From Dyadobacter endophyticus (GTDB lineage: Bacteria > Bacteroidota > Bacteroidia > Cytophagales > Spirosomataceae): a stretch of 64,000 nt of DNA. The notes below the pieces were generated by a model. It worked only from the letters and a program-made list of their open reading frames with translations. It searched no databases and was not told the origin of the DNA. This document shows positions 16,585 to 23,923 of this stretch, in pieces. The DNA lies in NCBI RefSeq assembly GCF_014641595.1, contig NZ_BMIA01000005.1:186001-250000 (forward strand). Direction: 5' to 3'. The translations under genes were made by a program, and so were the position numbers. Within the stretch, counting starts at the first letter, position 1. Every line of letters begins with the position of its first letter.

Positions 16585-17388
16585 ATGAAAATCTCCTTCA
16601 TTGGCGCTGGTAATGTGGCCTGGCACTTGGCGCAGGCGTTTGAGGATGCGGGGCATTGGATTTGCGAGGTGTACAGCCGCGATACGCAGAAGGCGCGTCA
16701 GCTGGCTTCGTCGTTGTATGATACTAATATCCAGCCCGATCTCAATTTCTCGGAAAGCGAAGCCGAAGTGATCGTGATCGCGGTGACGGACGATGCTATC
16801 GAGAGTGTGATCCAACGCATTGTGCTGCCCGAGGGCGTGATCCTCGTGCACACGTCGGGTACGCGGTCGCTCGCTGAATTTCAGAAACTTGTGGAGATTT
16901 ACAGCGACGTATATGTCCACACGGGCGTCTTCTACCCGTTGCAGACTTTTACAAAGGATGTTGAAATGGATTACAGCGAGTTGCCGTTCTGCATCGAGTC
17001 GCGCAATGAGCTCATTGAAGCCAAATTAACGCAACTTGCTTCGAGCGTGAGCAATAACGTAACGCGAATGGACTCCGACGAGCGCTTCATTCTGCACGTA
17101 GCGGCGGTTTTTGCGAGTAATTTCACGAATTACATGCTCACAATCTCCCACGACCTCCTCGACCGCGAACAGCTCAATTTCGATCTGCTGAAACCGCTCA
17201 TTCAAACAACGATAGACAAAGCCCTGCTTTCCGACGACCCTTCCATCGGGCAAACCGGCCCGGCCCGGCGCGGCGACTGGAAAACCACGGCACGCCACCT
17301 CGAATATTTGCAGGAAACCAACGAGGATTATACGGAAATCTACCGCCTGCTCACCGACAAAATCCGCAATCTCTACATTTCAAAATAA
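16585..17388 (+). CDS. Rossmann-like / DUF2520 domain protein
   Basis: Cytoplasmic protein of 267 residues with an N-terminal NAD(P)-binding Rossmann domain (MKISFIGAGNVAWHLAQAFE) and the helical C-terminal DUF2520 domain from about residue 130 (FYPLQTFTKDVEMDYSELPF; DERFILHVAAVFASNFTNYM; GPARRGDWKTTARHLEYL). The architecture resembles ketopantoate and proline reductases, with the helical part forming the dimer interface in relatives, but no substrate is known. In Bacteroidota it is often next to the KdsC-like phosphatase gene, as here (64 bp downstream). A dehydrogenase activity is inference only. Confidence 0.85.
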   Translation: MKISFIGAGNVAWHLAQAFEDAGHWICEVYSRDTQKARQLASSLYDTNIQPDLNFSESEAEVIVIAVTDDAIESVIQRIVLPEGVILVHTSGTRSLAEFQKLVEIYSDVYVHTGVFYPLQTFTKDVEMDYSELPFCIESRNELIEAKLTQLASSVSNNVTRMDSDERFILHVAAVFASNFTNYMLTISHDLLDREQLNFDLLKPLIQTTIDKALLSDDPSIGQTGPARRGDWKTTARHLEYLQETNEDYTEIYRLLTDKIRNLYISK

Positions 17389-17421
17389 TAAGAAGCCTCA
17401 CTGTCGCGAAAAAAGTTAGGC

Positions 17422-17429
17422 TATATTTG
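17422..17429 (+). promoter_or_regulatory. Candidate -7 box upstream of the KdsC-like gene
   Basis: TATATTTG fits TAnnTTTG exactly and would give a start site about 15-20 bp before the ATG at 17453. There is no clear TTG at -33. Confidence 0.4.
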
Positions 17430-17452
17430 CAGGATTCACAATTCGGCTATTC

Positions 17453-17974
17453 ATGGATTCGACTCTTACGGAACGTTTCAAGCGCATTACCACCTTCATT
17501 TTTGATATCGACGGCGTCATGACCGACGGCAGCGTCATCGCCCTCGAAACCGGCGAGCAACCCCGCATTTTCAACGTACGCGACGGCTATGGCATCAACC
17601 GGGCGGTCAGAATGGGTTATCGTGTGGCTATCATCTCCGCCCAGAGCCAGGTAGGTGTCCGTAAACGGCTCGAATACCTCGGCGTAACTGATATTTTCAT
17701 CGGCACCTCACCGGATGGCAAATTGCCCGTTTTCAAAAAATACCTCGCAGAAACCGGTCTGACAGAAGATGAAATCGTATTTATGGGTGACGACCTTCCC
17801 GACTACGAGGTCATGCGTACAAACGTAATGGGCGCATGCCCGGCCGATTCCGCCGATGAAATCCTGGCTATCGCCGACTATATTTCTCCCAAAAACGGAG
17901 GCCGCGGCGCCGTTCGCGACCTGATAGAGCAGGTTATGAAGGTACAGGGGAAATGGATGGCCTGGTTTGAATAA
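17453..17974 (+). CDS. HAD phosphatase, KdsC-like (3-deoxy-D-manno-octulosonate 8-phosphate phosphatase family)
   Basis: C0-type (capless) HAD phosphatase of 173 residues. Motif I is FDIDGVMTDGSV with the nucleophile and acid/base aspartates DxD, motif II IISAQS, and motif IV MGDDLPDYEVM with the metal-binding aspartates. KdsC family members make Kdo for lipopolysaccharide, using Kdo 8-phosphate. Some relatives act on other sugar phosphates (sialic acid and related pathways), and no kdsA or kdsB is in the window, so the exact substrate is inference. The downstream acyltransferase gene is abutting or overlapping. Confidence 0.87.
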   Translation: MDSTLTERFKRITTFIFDIDGVMTDGSVIALETGEQPRIFNVRDGYGINRAVRMGYRVAIISAQSQVGVRKRLEYLGVTDIFIGTSPDGKLPVFKKYLAETGLTEDEIVFMGDDLPDYEVMRTNVMGACPADSADEILAIADYISPKNGGRGAVRDLIEQVMKVQGKWMAWFE

Positions 17975-17981
17975 AAAGCTG

Positions 17982-19103
17982 GTGGTGGACAAGAAAAAGC
18001 GCTATTTCCCAAATCTGAACGGTATCCGTGCTATTGCGGCGACGCTGGTGGTATTTCACCACCTCGAACAAGCCAAGCATGCGTTGGGCATTGCCAATAT
18101 ATATGATATACCCATTATACAGCATGCAGGAAGGCTTGGTGTAGGGCTGTTCTTTGTACTGAGTGGATTCCTGATCACCTATTTACTCCTCGAAGAACGT
18201 GGACGGTTCGGCGATGTCGATGCGAAAAAGTTTTACCTGCGCCGCGTATTCCGCATCTGGCCTGTTTACTTTCTCATTATCGGATTATCCTTTTTGGTGT
18301 TCCCGCACATCGGCATATTCGATTATCCCGGAATTGAGGAACAGCTGACGGTAGACCTGCCGGAAAGGCTCGCCCTGCTCCTGCTCGTTTTACCCAATTT
18401 TGCATTCGTGCTCTACGACCTGCCTTACTGGTGCGCACAAACGTGGTCAATCGGCGTAGAGGAGCAGTTTTATTACCTCTGGCCCTGGTTGATCAAGTAT
18501 CCCAAAAAACGCATACCCATCCTGCTGTTTTTCCTTCTATTGACGGCAGGGCTGCTTTACGTAGGACTCGAAATCGTCGATCCGTCGGAAGAGACCCGAA
18601 AATCAATGATCTCCACTTTTCTCGGGCAGTTCCGCATTCAGACAATGGCGCTGGGAGGTTTTTGCGCATGGCTGGTTTACAAGGATAAAACCCGGATCCT
18701 GAACTTCGTTTTCAGGAAAGACATTCAAATAGCCGCTTACGCGATCCTGCTCGCATTGTTCTTTTCAGGCGTGCATTTCTTCGCATTCCTTGAAGTATAC
18801 GCTCTGTTCTTCGCCTTCTTCGTGCTGAATGTTTCGTGTAACCCGAATACGATCGTGAACCTGGGTCACCCGGCAATGGACCATTTGGGTAAGGTTACCT
18901 ATGGCCTATACCTGTACCACGTCGCAGTGATTGTCGTGATCATCAATCTCTTCGAAATGTACGCGCCCGGCTGGCGTGACGCCGGTTATCAGGTAGTGCT
19001 TTATATTTTGAGCTTTATCGGCTCGGTGGCAGTGGCCACTTTTTCCTACAACTACATTGAAAAACCGCTTCTTGCCTACAAGGATCGTAAATTCGGACGT
19101 TGA
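17982..19103 (+). CDS. Acyltransferase family 3 (OafA/YrhL-like) membrane protein
   Basis: Integral membrane acyltransferase that moves acetyl or other acyl groups onto cell-surface glycans such as O-antigen or lipid-linked sugars. The N-terminal family motif is FPNLNGIRAIAATLVVFHHL (catalytic-type His in the FHHLEQ segment), with RRVFRIWPVYFLI and WSIGVEEQFYYLWPW also conserved; about ten membrane segments follow. No ATG is near the start: candidates are the GTG at 17982, the GTG at 17985 and a TTG at 17967 that overlaps the previous gene by 8 bp. Coupling with the KdsC-like phosphatase suggests an envelope glycan role. It meets the next gene tail to tail with no gap. Confidence 0.85.
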   Translation: MVDKKKRYFPNLNGIRAIAATLVVFHHLEQAKHALGIANIYDIPIIQHAGRLGVGLFFVLSGFLITYLLLEERGRFGDVDAKKFYLRRVFRIWPVYFLIIGLSFLVFPHIGIFDYPGIEEQLTVDLPERLALLLLVLPNFAFVLYDLPYWCAQTWSIGVEEQFYYLWPWLIKYPKKRIPILLFFLLLTAGLLYVGLEIVDPSEETRKSMISTFLGQFRIQTMALGGFCAWLVYKDKTRILNFVFRKDIQIAAYAILLALFFSGVHFFAFLEVYALFFAFFVLNVSCNPNTIVNLGHPAMDHLGKVTYGLYLYHVAVIVVIINLFEMYAPGWRDAGYQVVLYILSFIGSVAVATFSYNYIEKPLLAYKDRKFGR

Positions 19104-19931
19104 TCAACGGGTTTTCGGCAGCTCCGACATCGTGTAGAATTTCAATCTCTGCTTGTGGGCCTCGCGTAAAACCGCAGCCAGAAAGCTTACATTGAAACCA
19201 TACTTACCATTCTGAGGAGCGCTGTATAAAGGTTCATGCCCAAAAACCATCACTGCCGTGCCATTTTCTTTTGCTTCCTGAATAGCCTCGGCAACTTCTT
19301 CCCCGGTCACCTCGTCGTAATCGATCATTAACGCATCCACTTGCTGCGCCCCATCGAACGGGTAGTAAATCGCATTCATCCATCGCGGAGGCCATGCGTA
19401 GAATTGAAAGCCTTTATATTTCCTTCTCGAAATGGCTACATCACGTAAAACCGTAAAGCCCTTCGCCAAAAGCACTGAATCAACACGATCATTATGGTTC
19501 CCGCCCGGGTGCGCGTACGATGTGGGTTTAAAACCCGCCGCGTTCATATGCCGCAGGCCCGTTTCGAGCTCGGCTTCGATATATCCTTTCGGTCCGCCGG
19601 CAGCCATTAATTCGGTAGATTTGGCATGAACGGTTCCGTGGAAACCGATTTCGTGGCCCTCTTTTTCCAACTGTTTCAACATCGATACTTCTTCTGCATT
19701 CAGGCTGTCGGGACACGTGATGAAGAAAGTCGCTTTTGCATTGTATTTATGGAACAATGGCCGGAGCTCGTACCATTCTTTGATAAAGTGGTCGTCGAAT
19801 GAAATGGCAATGCCGCCCGCGCCTGGCTTGCCGGAAGGGCTGCCGCAGCCCCACAATACCATCGCTACAACTGCCAGCAGCAACCAAAGCAAGCCGTTCA
19901 ATGCCTTCAAAGAGGTTTTAATGTATTTCAA
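19104..19931 (-). CDS. Polysaccharide deacetylase-like lipoprotein
   Basis: Carbohydrate esterase 4 (NodB-like) domain protein of 275 residues anchored as a lipoprotein: the N-terminus has a hydrophobic segment and lipobox LWGC with Cys29. The catalytic motifs are visible: ISFDDHFIKEW (the DD motif), GFHGTVHAKS (metal His pair HxxxH) and YAHPGGNHND (motif 3). The family removes N- or O-acetyl groups from peptidoglycan, chitin or biofilm glycans; substrate unknown. The only start that keeps the signal is a TTG at 19931. Divergent from sbcD with 44 bp between. Confidence 0.82.
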   Translation of the reverse strand: MKYIKTSLKALNGLLWLLLAVVAMVLWGCGSPSGKPGAGGIAISFDDHFIKEWYELRPLFHKYNAKATFFITCPDSLNAEEVSMLKQLEKEGHEIGFHGTVHAKSTELMAAGGPKGYIEAELETGLRHMNAAGFKPTSYAHPGGNHNDRVDSVLLAKGFTVLRDVAISRRKYKGFQFYAWPPRWMNAIYYPFDGAQQVDALMIDYDEVTGEEVAEAIQEAKENGTAVMVFGHEPLYSAPQNGKYGFNVSFLAAVLREAHKQRLKFYTMSELPKTR

Positions 19932-19975
19932 AACTTCGGAAATGATCTGTTATTTTCGCTAAATTAACGACACGA

Positions 19976-21196
19976 ATGAAAATACTGCACACGGCCGACT
20001 GGCATATCGGCAAAAAGCTCGATAACTTTTCCCGCCTCGACGAACAGCGACTGGTACTCGAAGAAATCTGCGAAATAGCGGAGCGCGAGCAGGTCGACGC
20101 GATCGTCGTTGCCGGTGACCTCTTCGACAACTTCAACCCGTCGTCGGAAGCAACCGAACTTTTGTACAGTACATTGCACCGGTTGTCGGCCAACGGCACC
20201 CGTGCCGTTGTCGCTATCGCTGGCAACCACGATTCCCCCGAGCGCATTCAGGTACCCGACGCGCTCGCCAAGGTTTGCGGCATTCTGTTCGTCGGATTTC
20301 CAAATACCGAAGTCAAACCATTTTGCACGCAAGGTCAGGTGGATATTATCAGAACCGCGCCGGGTTTCCTGGAAATCAGCCTTCCTAATGCCCCCTTCCC
20401 CCTGCGCGTGCTGCACACGCCCTACGCAAACGAGCAACGTCTGAAAACATTCCTCGGCGTCGAGGAATCGGAAGAAACATTGCGCGTGCATTTACAGCAG
20501 CATTGGCAAACGCTCGCAGATCAATACCTCGATGAGAGAGGTTTTAACCTGCTTGCCACGCATTTATTCGTCATGCAAAAAGGCGGCCCGATACCCGAAG
20601 AGCCCGACGACGAGCGGCCGATACTGCATATTGGCGGCGCCCAGGCCATTTACACCGAAAACTTCCCGAAACAGGTGCATTACATTGCATTAGGCCATTT
20701 GCATCGCTTTCATCAGGTCGATAAGTTACCGGCGCCGGCTGTCTATTCCAGCAGCCCATTAGCGTACAGTTTTTCAGAAGCCAATCAAACCAAATATGTG
20801 ATCCTGATCGAAGCGGAGGCTGGGAAGCTGGTCGGCTACAAGCCTATTGAATTGTTGAAAGGCAAAAAGCTGCGCCGTAAAAGCTTTCATAGCATTGATG
20901 AAGCAATCGAATGGCTCGGTGAGCATTCGGAAGATTTGATCGAACTGACCATCATTTCAGACAATTACCTCGAAGCCTCCGACAAAAAGCGGTTAATGGA
21001 AGCGCATTCGGGCATTGTTCAGATCATTCCGCAGATTAAGCGAAGCGAGGTGGCCGATACTTCTTCCGAAGTCGACCTCTCATTAAGCATGGAAAAGCTG
21101 TTTCAGGAGTATTTCAAATCTAAAAACAAAGGCCAGGAGCCCTCCGAAGGATTAATGGAGGTTTTTCGGGAAGTACTGGGCAGCGAAGCGGAATAA
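19976..21196 (+). CDS. sbcD: Nuclease SbcCD subunit D
   Basis: Mre11-type metallophosphoesterase of the SbcCD complex, which opens DNA hairpins and processes ends. Phosphodiesterase motifs are all present: MKILHTADWHIGKKLD (motif I), VVAGDLFDNFNPSSEA (II), IAGNHDSPERI (III), ATHLFV and YIALGHLHRFHQV (IV-V). 406 residues, family length. The partner ATPase gene sbcC normally follows it directly, but here the next gene is the convergent TraR/DksA-like gene, so sbcC must be elsewhere. Confidence 0.94.
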   Translation: MKILHTADWHIGKKLDNFSRLDEQRLVLEEICEIAEREQVDAIVVAGDLFDNFNPSSEATELLYSTLHRLSANGTRAVVAIAGNHDSPERIQVPDALAKVCGILFVGFPNTEVKPFCTQGQVDIIRTAPGFLEISLPNAPFPLRVLHTPYANEQRLKTFLGVEESEETLRVHLQQHWQTLADQYLDERGFNLLATHLFVMQKGGPIPEEPDDERPILHIGGAQAIYTENFPKQVHYIALGHLHRFHQVDKLPAPAVYSSSPLAYSFSEANQTKYVILIEAEAGKLVGYKPIELLKGKKLRRKSFHSIDEAIEWLGEHSEDLIELTIISDNYLEASDKKRLMEAHSGIVQIIPQIKRSEVADTSSEVDLSLSMEKLFQEYFKSKNKGQEPSEGLMEVFREVLGSEAE

Positions 21197-21220
21197 AAGG
21201 CCACGCTGTGGCCGCTTTTA
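21196..21220 (+). terminator. Terminator after sbcD
   Basis: A GGCCAC/GTGGCC stem with a 3-nt loop (21199-21213) is followed by GCTTTT right after the sbcD stop codon. Confidence 0.6.
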
Positions 21221-21222
21221 AA

Positions 21223-21259
21223 CAAGAGAGGCTACCCCATTCTGGAATAACCTCTCTTG
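21223..21259 (-). terminator. Terminator after the TraR/DksA-like gene
   Basis: A perfect 9-bp inverted repeat (21223-21231 with 21251-21259) around a 19-nt loop, followed on the minus strand by TTTAAAA. It lies between the two convergent genes. Confidence 0.5.
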
Positions 21260-21282
21260 CGTTCTATTTTTGGTTTGAAGAA

Positions 21283-21666
21283 TCAGCTCGCTCTTCTCAG
21301 TTTCGCTTCAATAGTTTGCTGTGTGTGTGGTACGATGCGCAGCCGCTCTTTCGGGATCAGTTTGCCGGTATCGATGCAAACGCCGTAGGTGCCGTTTTTA
21401 ATGCGGATCAGCGCATTTTCCAGCTGTACCGAGTATTTCTGGAGACGTGCGGCCAACTGGCTCAGGTTTTCGCGTTCACTCGCGTCCGCCCCGTCTTCCA
21501 CTAATTTTGCCGCACCGGAAGTTACGTCCGTGCCGCTATCGTTTTTTTTACTTAAACCGGTTTTAATATATTCGAGCTCACTTCTTGTCGCTTCCAGCTT
21601 GCCGCGGATCAGTTCTTCAAACTCCCTTAATTCTTCCTCTGAATATCTTGTTCGTTCTTCTTGCAT
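21283..21666 (-). CDS. TraR/DksA-family transcriptional regulator
   Basis: RNA polymerase secondary-channel binding protein related to DksA, 127 residues. It has a long N-terminal coiled coil with the tip DGADAS (compare DxxDxA in E. coli DksA), and the C-terminal zinc-finger position NGTYGVCIDTGKLIPKERLR. Only one cysteine remains there, so the zinc site is lost, as is usual in the Bacteroidota subfamily with TGKLIPKERL. It probably modulates rRNA and stress promoters, by family analogy. Start is the ATG at 21666. Confidence 0.88.
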   Translation of the reverse strand: MQEERTRYSEEELREFEELIRGKLEATRSELEYIKTGLSKKNDSGTDVTSGAAKLVEDGADASERENLSQLAARLQKYSVQLENALIRIKNGTYGVCIDTGKLIPKERLRIVPHTQQTIEAKLRRAS

Positions 21667-21859
21667 AATCTGAATTGATTTGTTAGTCTACATCAAGGAG
21701 CGTTCAAAGCACAAAAGTACTAGTATTCTGCCTATTTCGGAATAGTATTTAATTAATAACCACTTTCAAATGAGAAACTTACTAACACTGACATCAGGGG
21801 GTATAACCAACAAAGCCAAAACCTGGTTCGGTATTGGCTTTGCTGTGAATCTCTGAAGA

Positions 21860-22840
21860 TTATTTATAAAGTACCGATTTCACGGCGTCCACCGTGCGCT
21901 TCACGTTTGGCAGAATTTCTTCTATCAGCGTCGGCGCATATGGAAGAGGCACATCGCGGCTCGTAACACGGATCACCGGCGCATCCATATAATCAAATGC
22001 ATGGCGTTGAATATGGTAAGCGATTTCCGAAGAAATGGAAGCCAGTGGCCAGGCTTCTTCTACCACCACGCAGCGGTTGGTTTTCTTAACCGATTCGATC
22101 ACGGCAGGGTAGTCGATCGGACGGACGGTGCGTAAATCCACTACTTCCACATCGATACCTTCTTTTTCGAGTTGAAGCACCGCCGGCATTACCACGCGGG
22201 GGATCATTTTACCGAAAGAAACGATGGTTACGTCCTTACCCTGGCGTTTGATATCCGCCTTTCCAAGTGGAATGAGGTATTCTTCCTCGGGAACAGCCAT
22301 TTTATCACCGTACATTACTTCCGATTCCATGAAGATCACCGGGTTGTTGTCGCGGATAGACGATTTCAGAAGGCCTTTCGCATCGTAAGGATTCGAAGGG
22401 ACCACCACTTTCAGACCCGGCGTGTTGGCAAACCAGTTTTCGAAGTTCTGCGAGTGCTGCGCTCCGAGCTGACCTGCATTACCGGTCGGACCGCGGAAAA
22501 CGATCGGGCAACCAAACTGTCCGCCTGACATCGAAAGAATCTTAGCCGCGCTGTTGATGATCTGGTCGATCGCCACCAGCGAGAAGTTGAATGTCATAAA
22601 CTCCACGATAGGACGCAGGCCGTTTCCGGCAGCTCCCACCGCAATCCCCGCAAAGCCAAGCTCCGCGATAGGCGTATCGATCACGCGGTCGGGACCAAAC
22701 TCATCGAGCATTCCCTGACTCGCCTTATAAGCACCGTTGTATTCCGCAACCTCTTCACCCATCAAAAAAATACTCTTGTCAAGGCGCATCTCTTCCGACA
22801 TAGCGTCGCGAATGGCATCTCTAAATGCTATTTCTTTCAT
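21860..22840 (-). CDS. pdhB: Pyruvate dehydrogenase E1 component subunit beta
   Basis: Beta subunit of a thiamine-diphosphate E1 (alpha2beta2) 2-oxo acid dehydrogenase, most likely pyruvate. It contains the conserved FLMGEEVAEYNGAYKASQGM, DTPIAELGFAGIAVGAA, GPTGNAGQLGAQHSQNFENW and the C-terminal transketolase domain with EEAWPLASISSEIAYHIQ. 326 residues, normal. The alpha subunit (pdhA) and E2 are not adjacent; the gene stands alone. Branched-chain E1 beta subunits are close relatives, but EVAEYNGAYKASQG is the PDH type. Confidence 0.93.
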   Translation of the reverse strand: MKEIAFRDAIRDAMSEEMRLDKSIFLMGEEVAEYNGAYKASQGMLDEFGPDRVIDTPIAELGFAGIAVGAAGNGLRPIVEFMTFNFSLVAIDQIINSAAKILSMSGGQFGCPIVFRGPTGNAGQLGAQHSQNFENWFANTPGLKVVVPSNPYDAKGLLKSSIRDNNPVIFMESEVMYGDKMAVPEEEYLIPLGKADIKRQGKDVTIVSFGKMIPRVVMPAVLQLEKEGIDVEVVDLRTVRPIDYPAVIESVKKTNRCVVVEEAWPLASISSEIAYHIQRHAFDYMDAPVIRVTSRDVPLPYAPTLIEEILPNVKRTVDAVKSVLYK

Positions 22841-23047
22841 TCGTAATTCTGATAATTATTAATTCTTAGAAGAAACCACTGCAAGATCATTTCATCTGAA
22901 CAGACCGACCTGCGCGGTTACATTAAAAGAGGTTTTGTACACTTATTTCAAAACGATCTGGTAAAATTATAGAACAACGGCCAATTCTCAAATTCTTTAC
23001 CGGAACCATTCTGTTAAAAAACGCGGCAAATGTGGCCTAATTTTGCA

Positions 23048-23923
23048 TTATACCGGGATCACGTCCACTTCTACCGAAAGCGTGTGTTTTCCGTAACTGA
23101 AAATAATGCCTTTCAGCGGTGGCACGTCGCTGTAATCCCGGCCCCAGGCTGTCACAATATGCCGCTCACCCGGGACGACATTGTTTGTGGGGTCAAAATC
23201 GCACCAGCCGTAATCGGGTATAAAAACCGAGATCCACGCGTGCGAAGCATCGGAGCCCTGCAACTTGGGTTTGCCCGGAGGCGGAAGCGTTTCCAAATAC
23301 CCGCTCACATAGCGTGCCGCGAAACCGAAACTGCGGATACAGGCGATGGCCAGATGTGAAAAATCCTGGCAAACGCCCTTTTTAGCAGCCAATACTTCCT
23401 TAATCGGCGTGTTCACCGTCGTAAAATCCGGCATAAACTTAAACTCCCTGTAAATCTTCGCACAAAGCCGGGCAATGCAATCGTACAAAGGCGCTTCATC
23501 ATCGAAGCAATCGCCGGCATATGCCCTGATTTCCGCGTCCCACTTCACCAGGGGGCTGGGTAACGTGTATTCCAAAAAGGAAACTTTCATTGCACGATCA
23601 CTCGTGAGTCGCTCCCTCGCTTCCCTGCTCGTTACCGACGACGGAATGAAGAGCGAGCCCGTACGTTCCTTCAAACGCTCTACGATCGCGGTCGTCAGCA
23701 CGGTAAGCGTTTTGTGCGGCGAATGCAGGGAAAAATAATGCGTGGTATTACCATAAAAATCGACGCGCTCGCAGATCTGCGCCGGTTCCGGGGTTATTTT
23801 AATGCTAAAATCCTGACAAAGCTGATCGGGCAGCATGCGCGGCGTGAGGCACACCAGGCTATGGTAGTTGTTCACGGCCTCGGCATATTTATACTCCGTC
23901 TTATGGATCAGCTTATACTTCAT
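23048..23923 (-). CDS. Transglutaminase-like cysteine protease family protein (third gene of the ATP-grasp operon)
   Basis: Single-domain member of the bacterial transglutaminase-like family (COG1305 type), 291 residues. The N-terminal beta domain (MKYKLIHKTEYKYAEAVNNY, Bact_transglu_N type) is followed by the papain-like core with the triad Cys185 in KKGVCQDFSH, His228 in ASHAW and Asp244 in DFDPTN. In this family the fold mostly acts as a peptidase or amide-bond hydrolase. The ATG at 23923 overlaps the end of the ATP-grasp/alpha-E gene by 11 bp, implying coupled translation. It is predicted to work with the two upstream proteins in making or trimming a peptide-like product; the substrate is unknown. 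Confidence 0.88.
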   Translation of the reverse strand: MKYKLIHKTEYKYAEAVNNYHSLVCLTPRMLPDQLCQDFSIKITPEPAQICERVDFYGNTTHYFSLHSPHKTLTVLTTAIVERLKERTGSLFIPSSVTSREARERLTSDRAMKVSFLEYTLPSPLVKWDAEIRAYAGDCFDDEAPLYDCIARLCAKIYREFKFMPDFTTVNTPIKEVLAAKKGVCQDFSHLAIACIRSFGFAARYVSGYLETLPPPGKPKLQGSDASHAWISVFIPDYGWCDFDPTNNVVPGERHIVTAWGRDYSDVPPLKGIIFSYGKHTLSVEVDVIPV

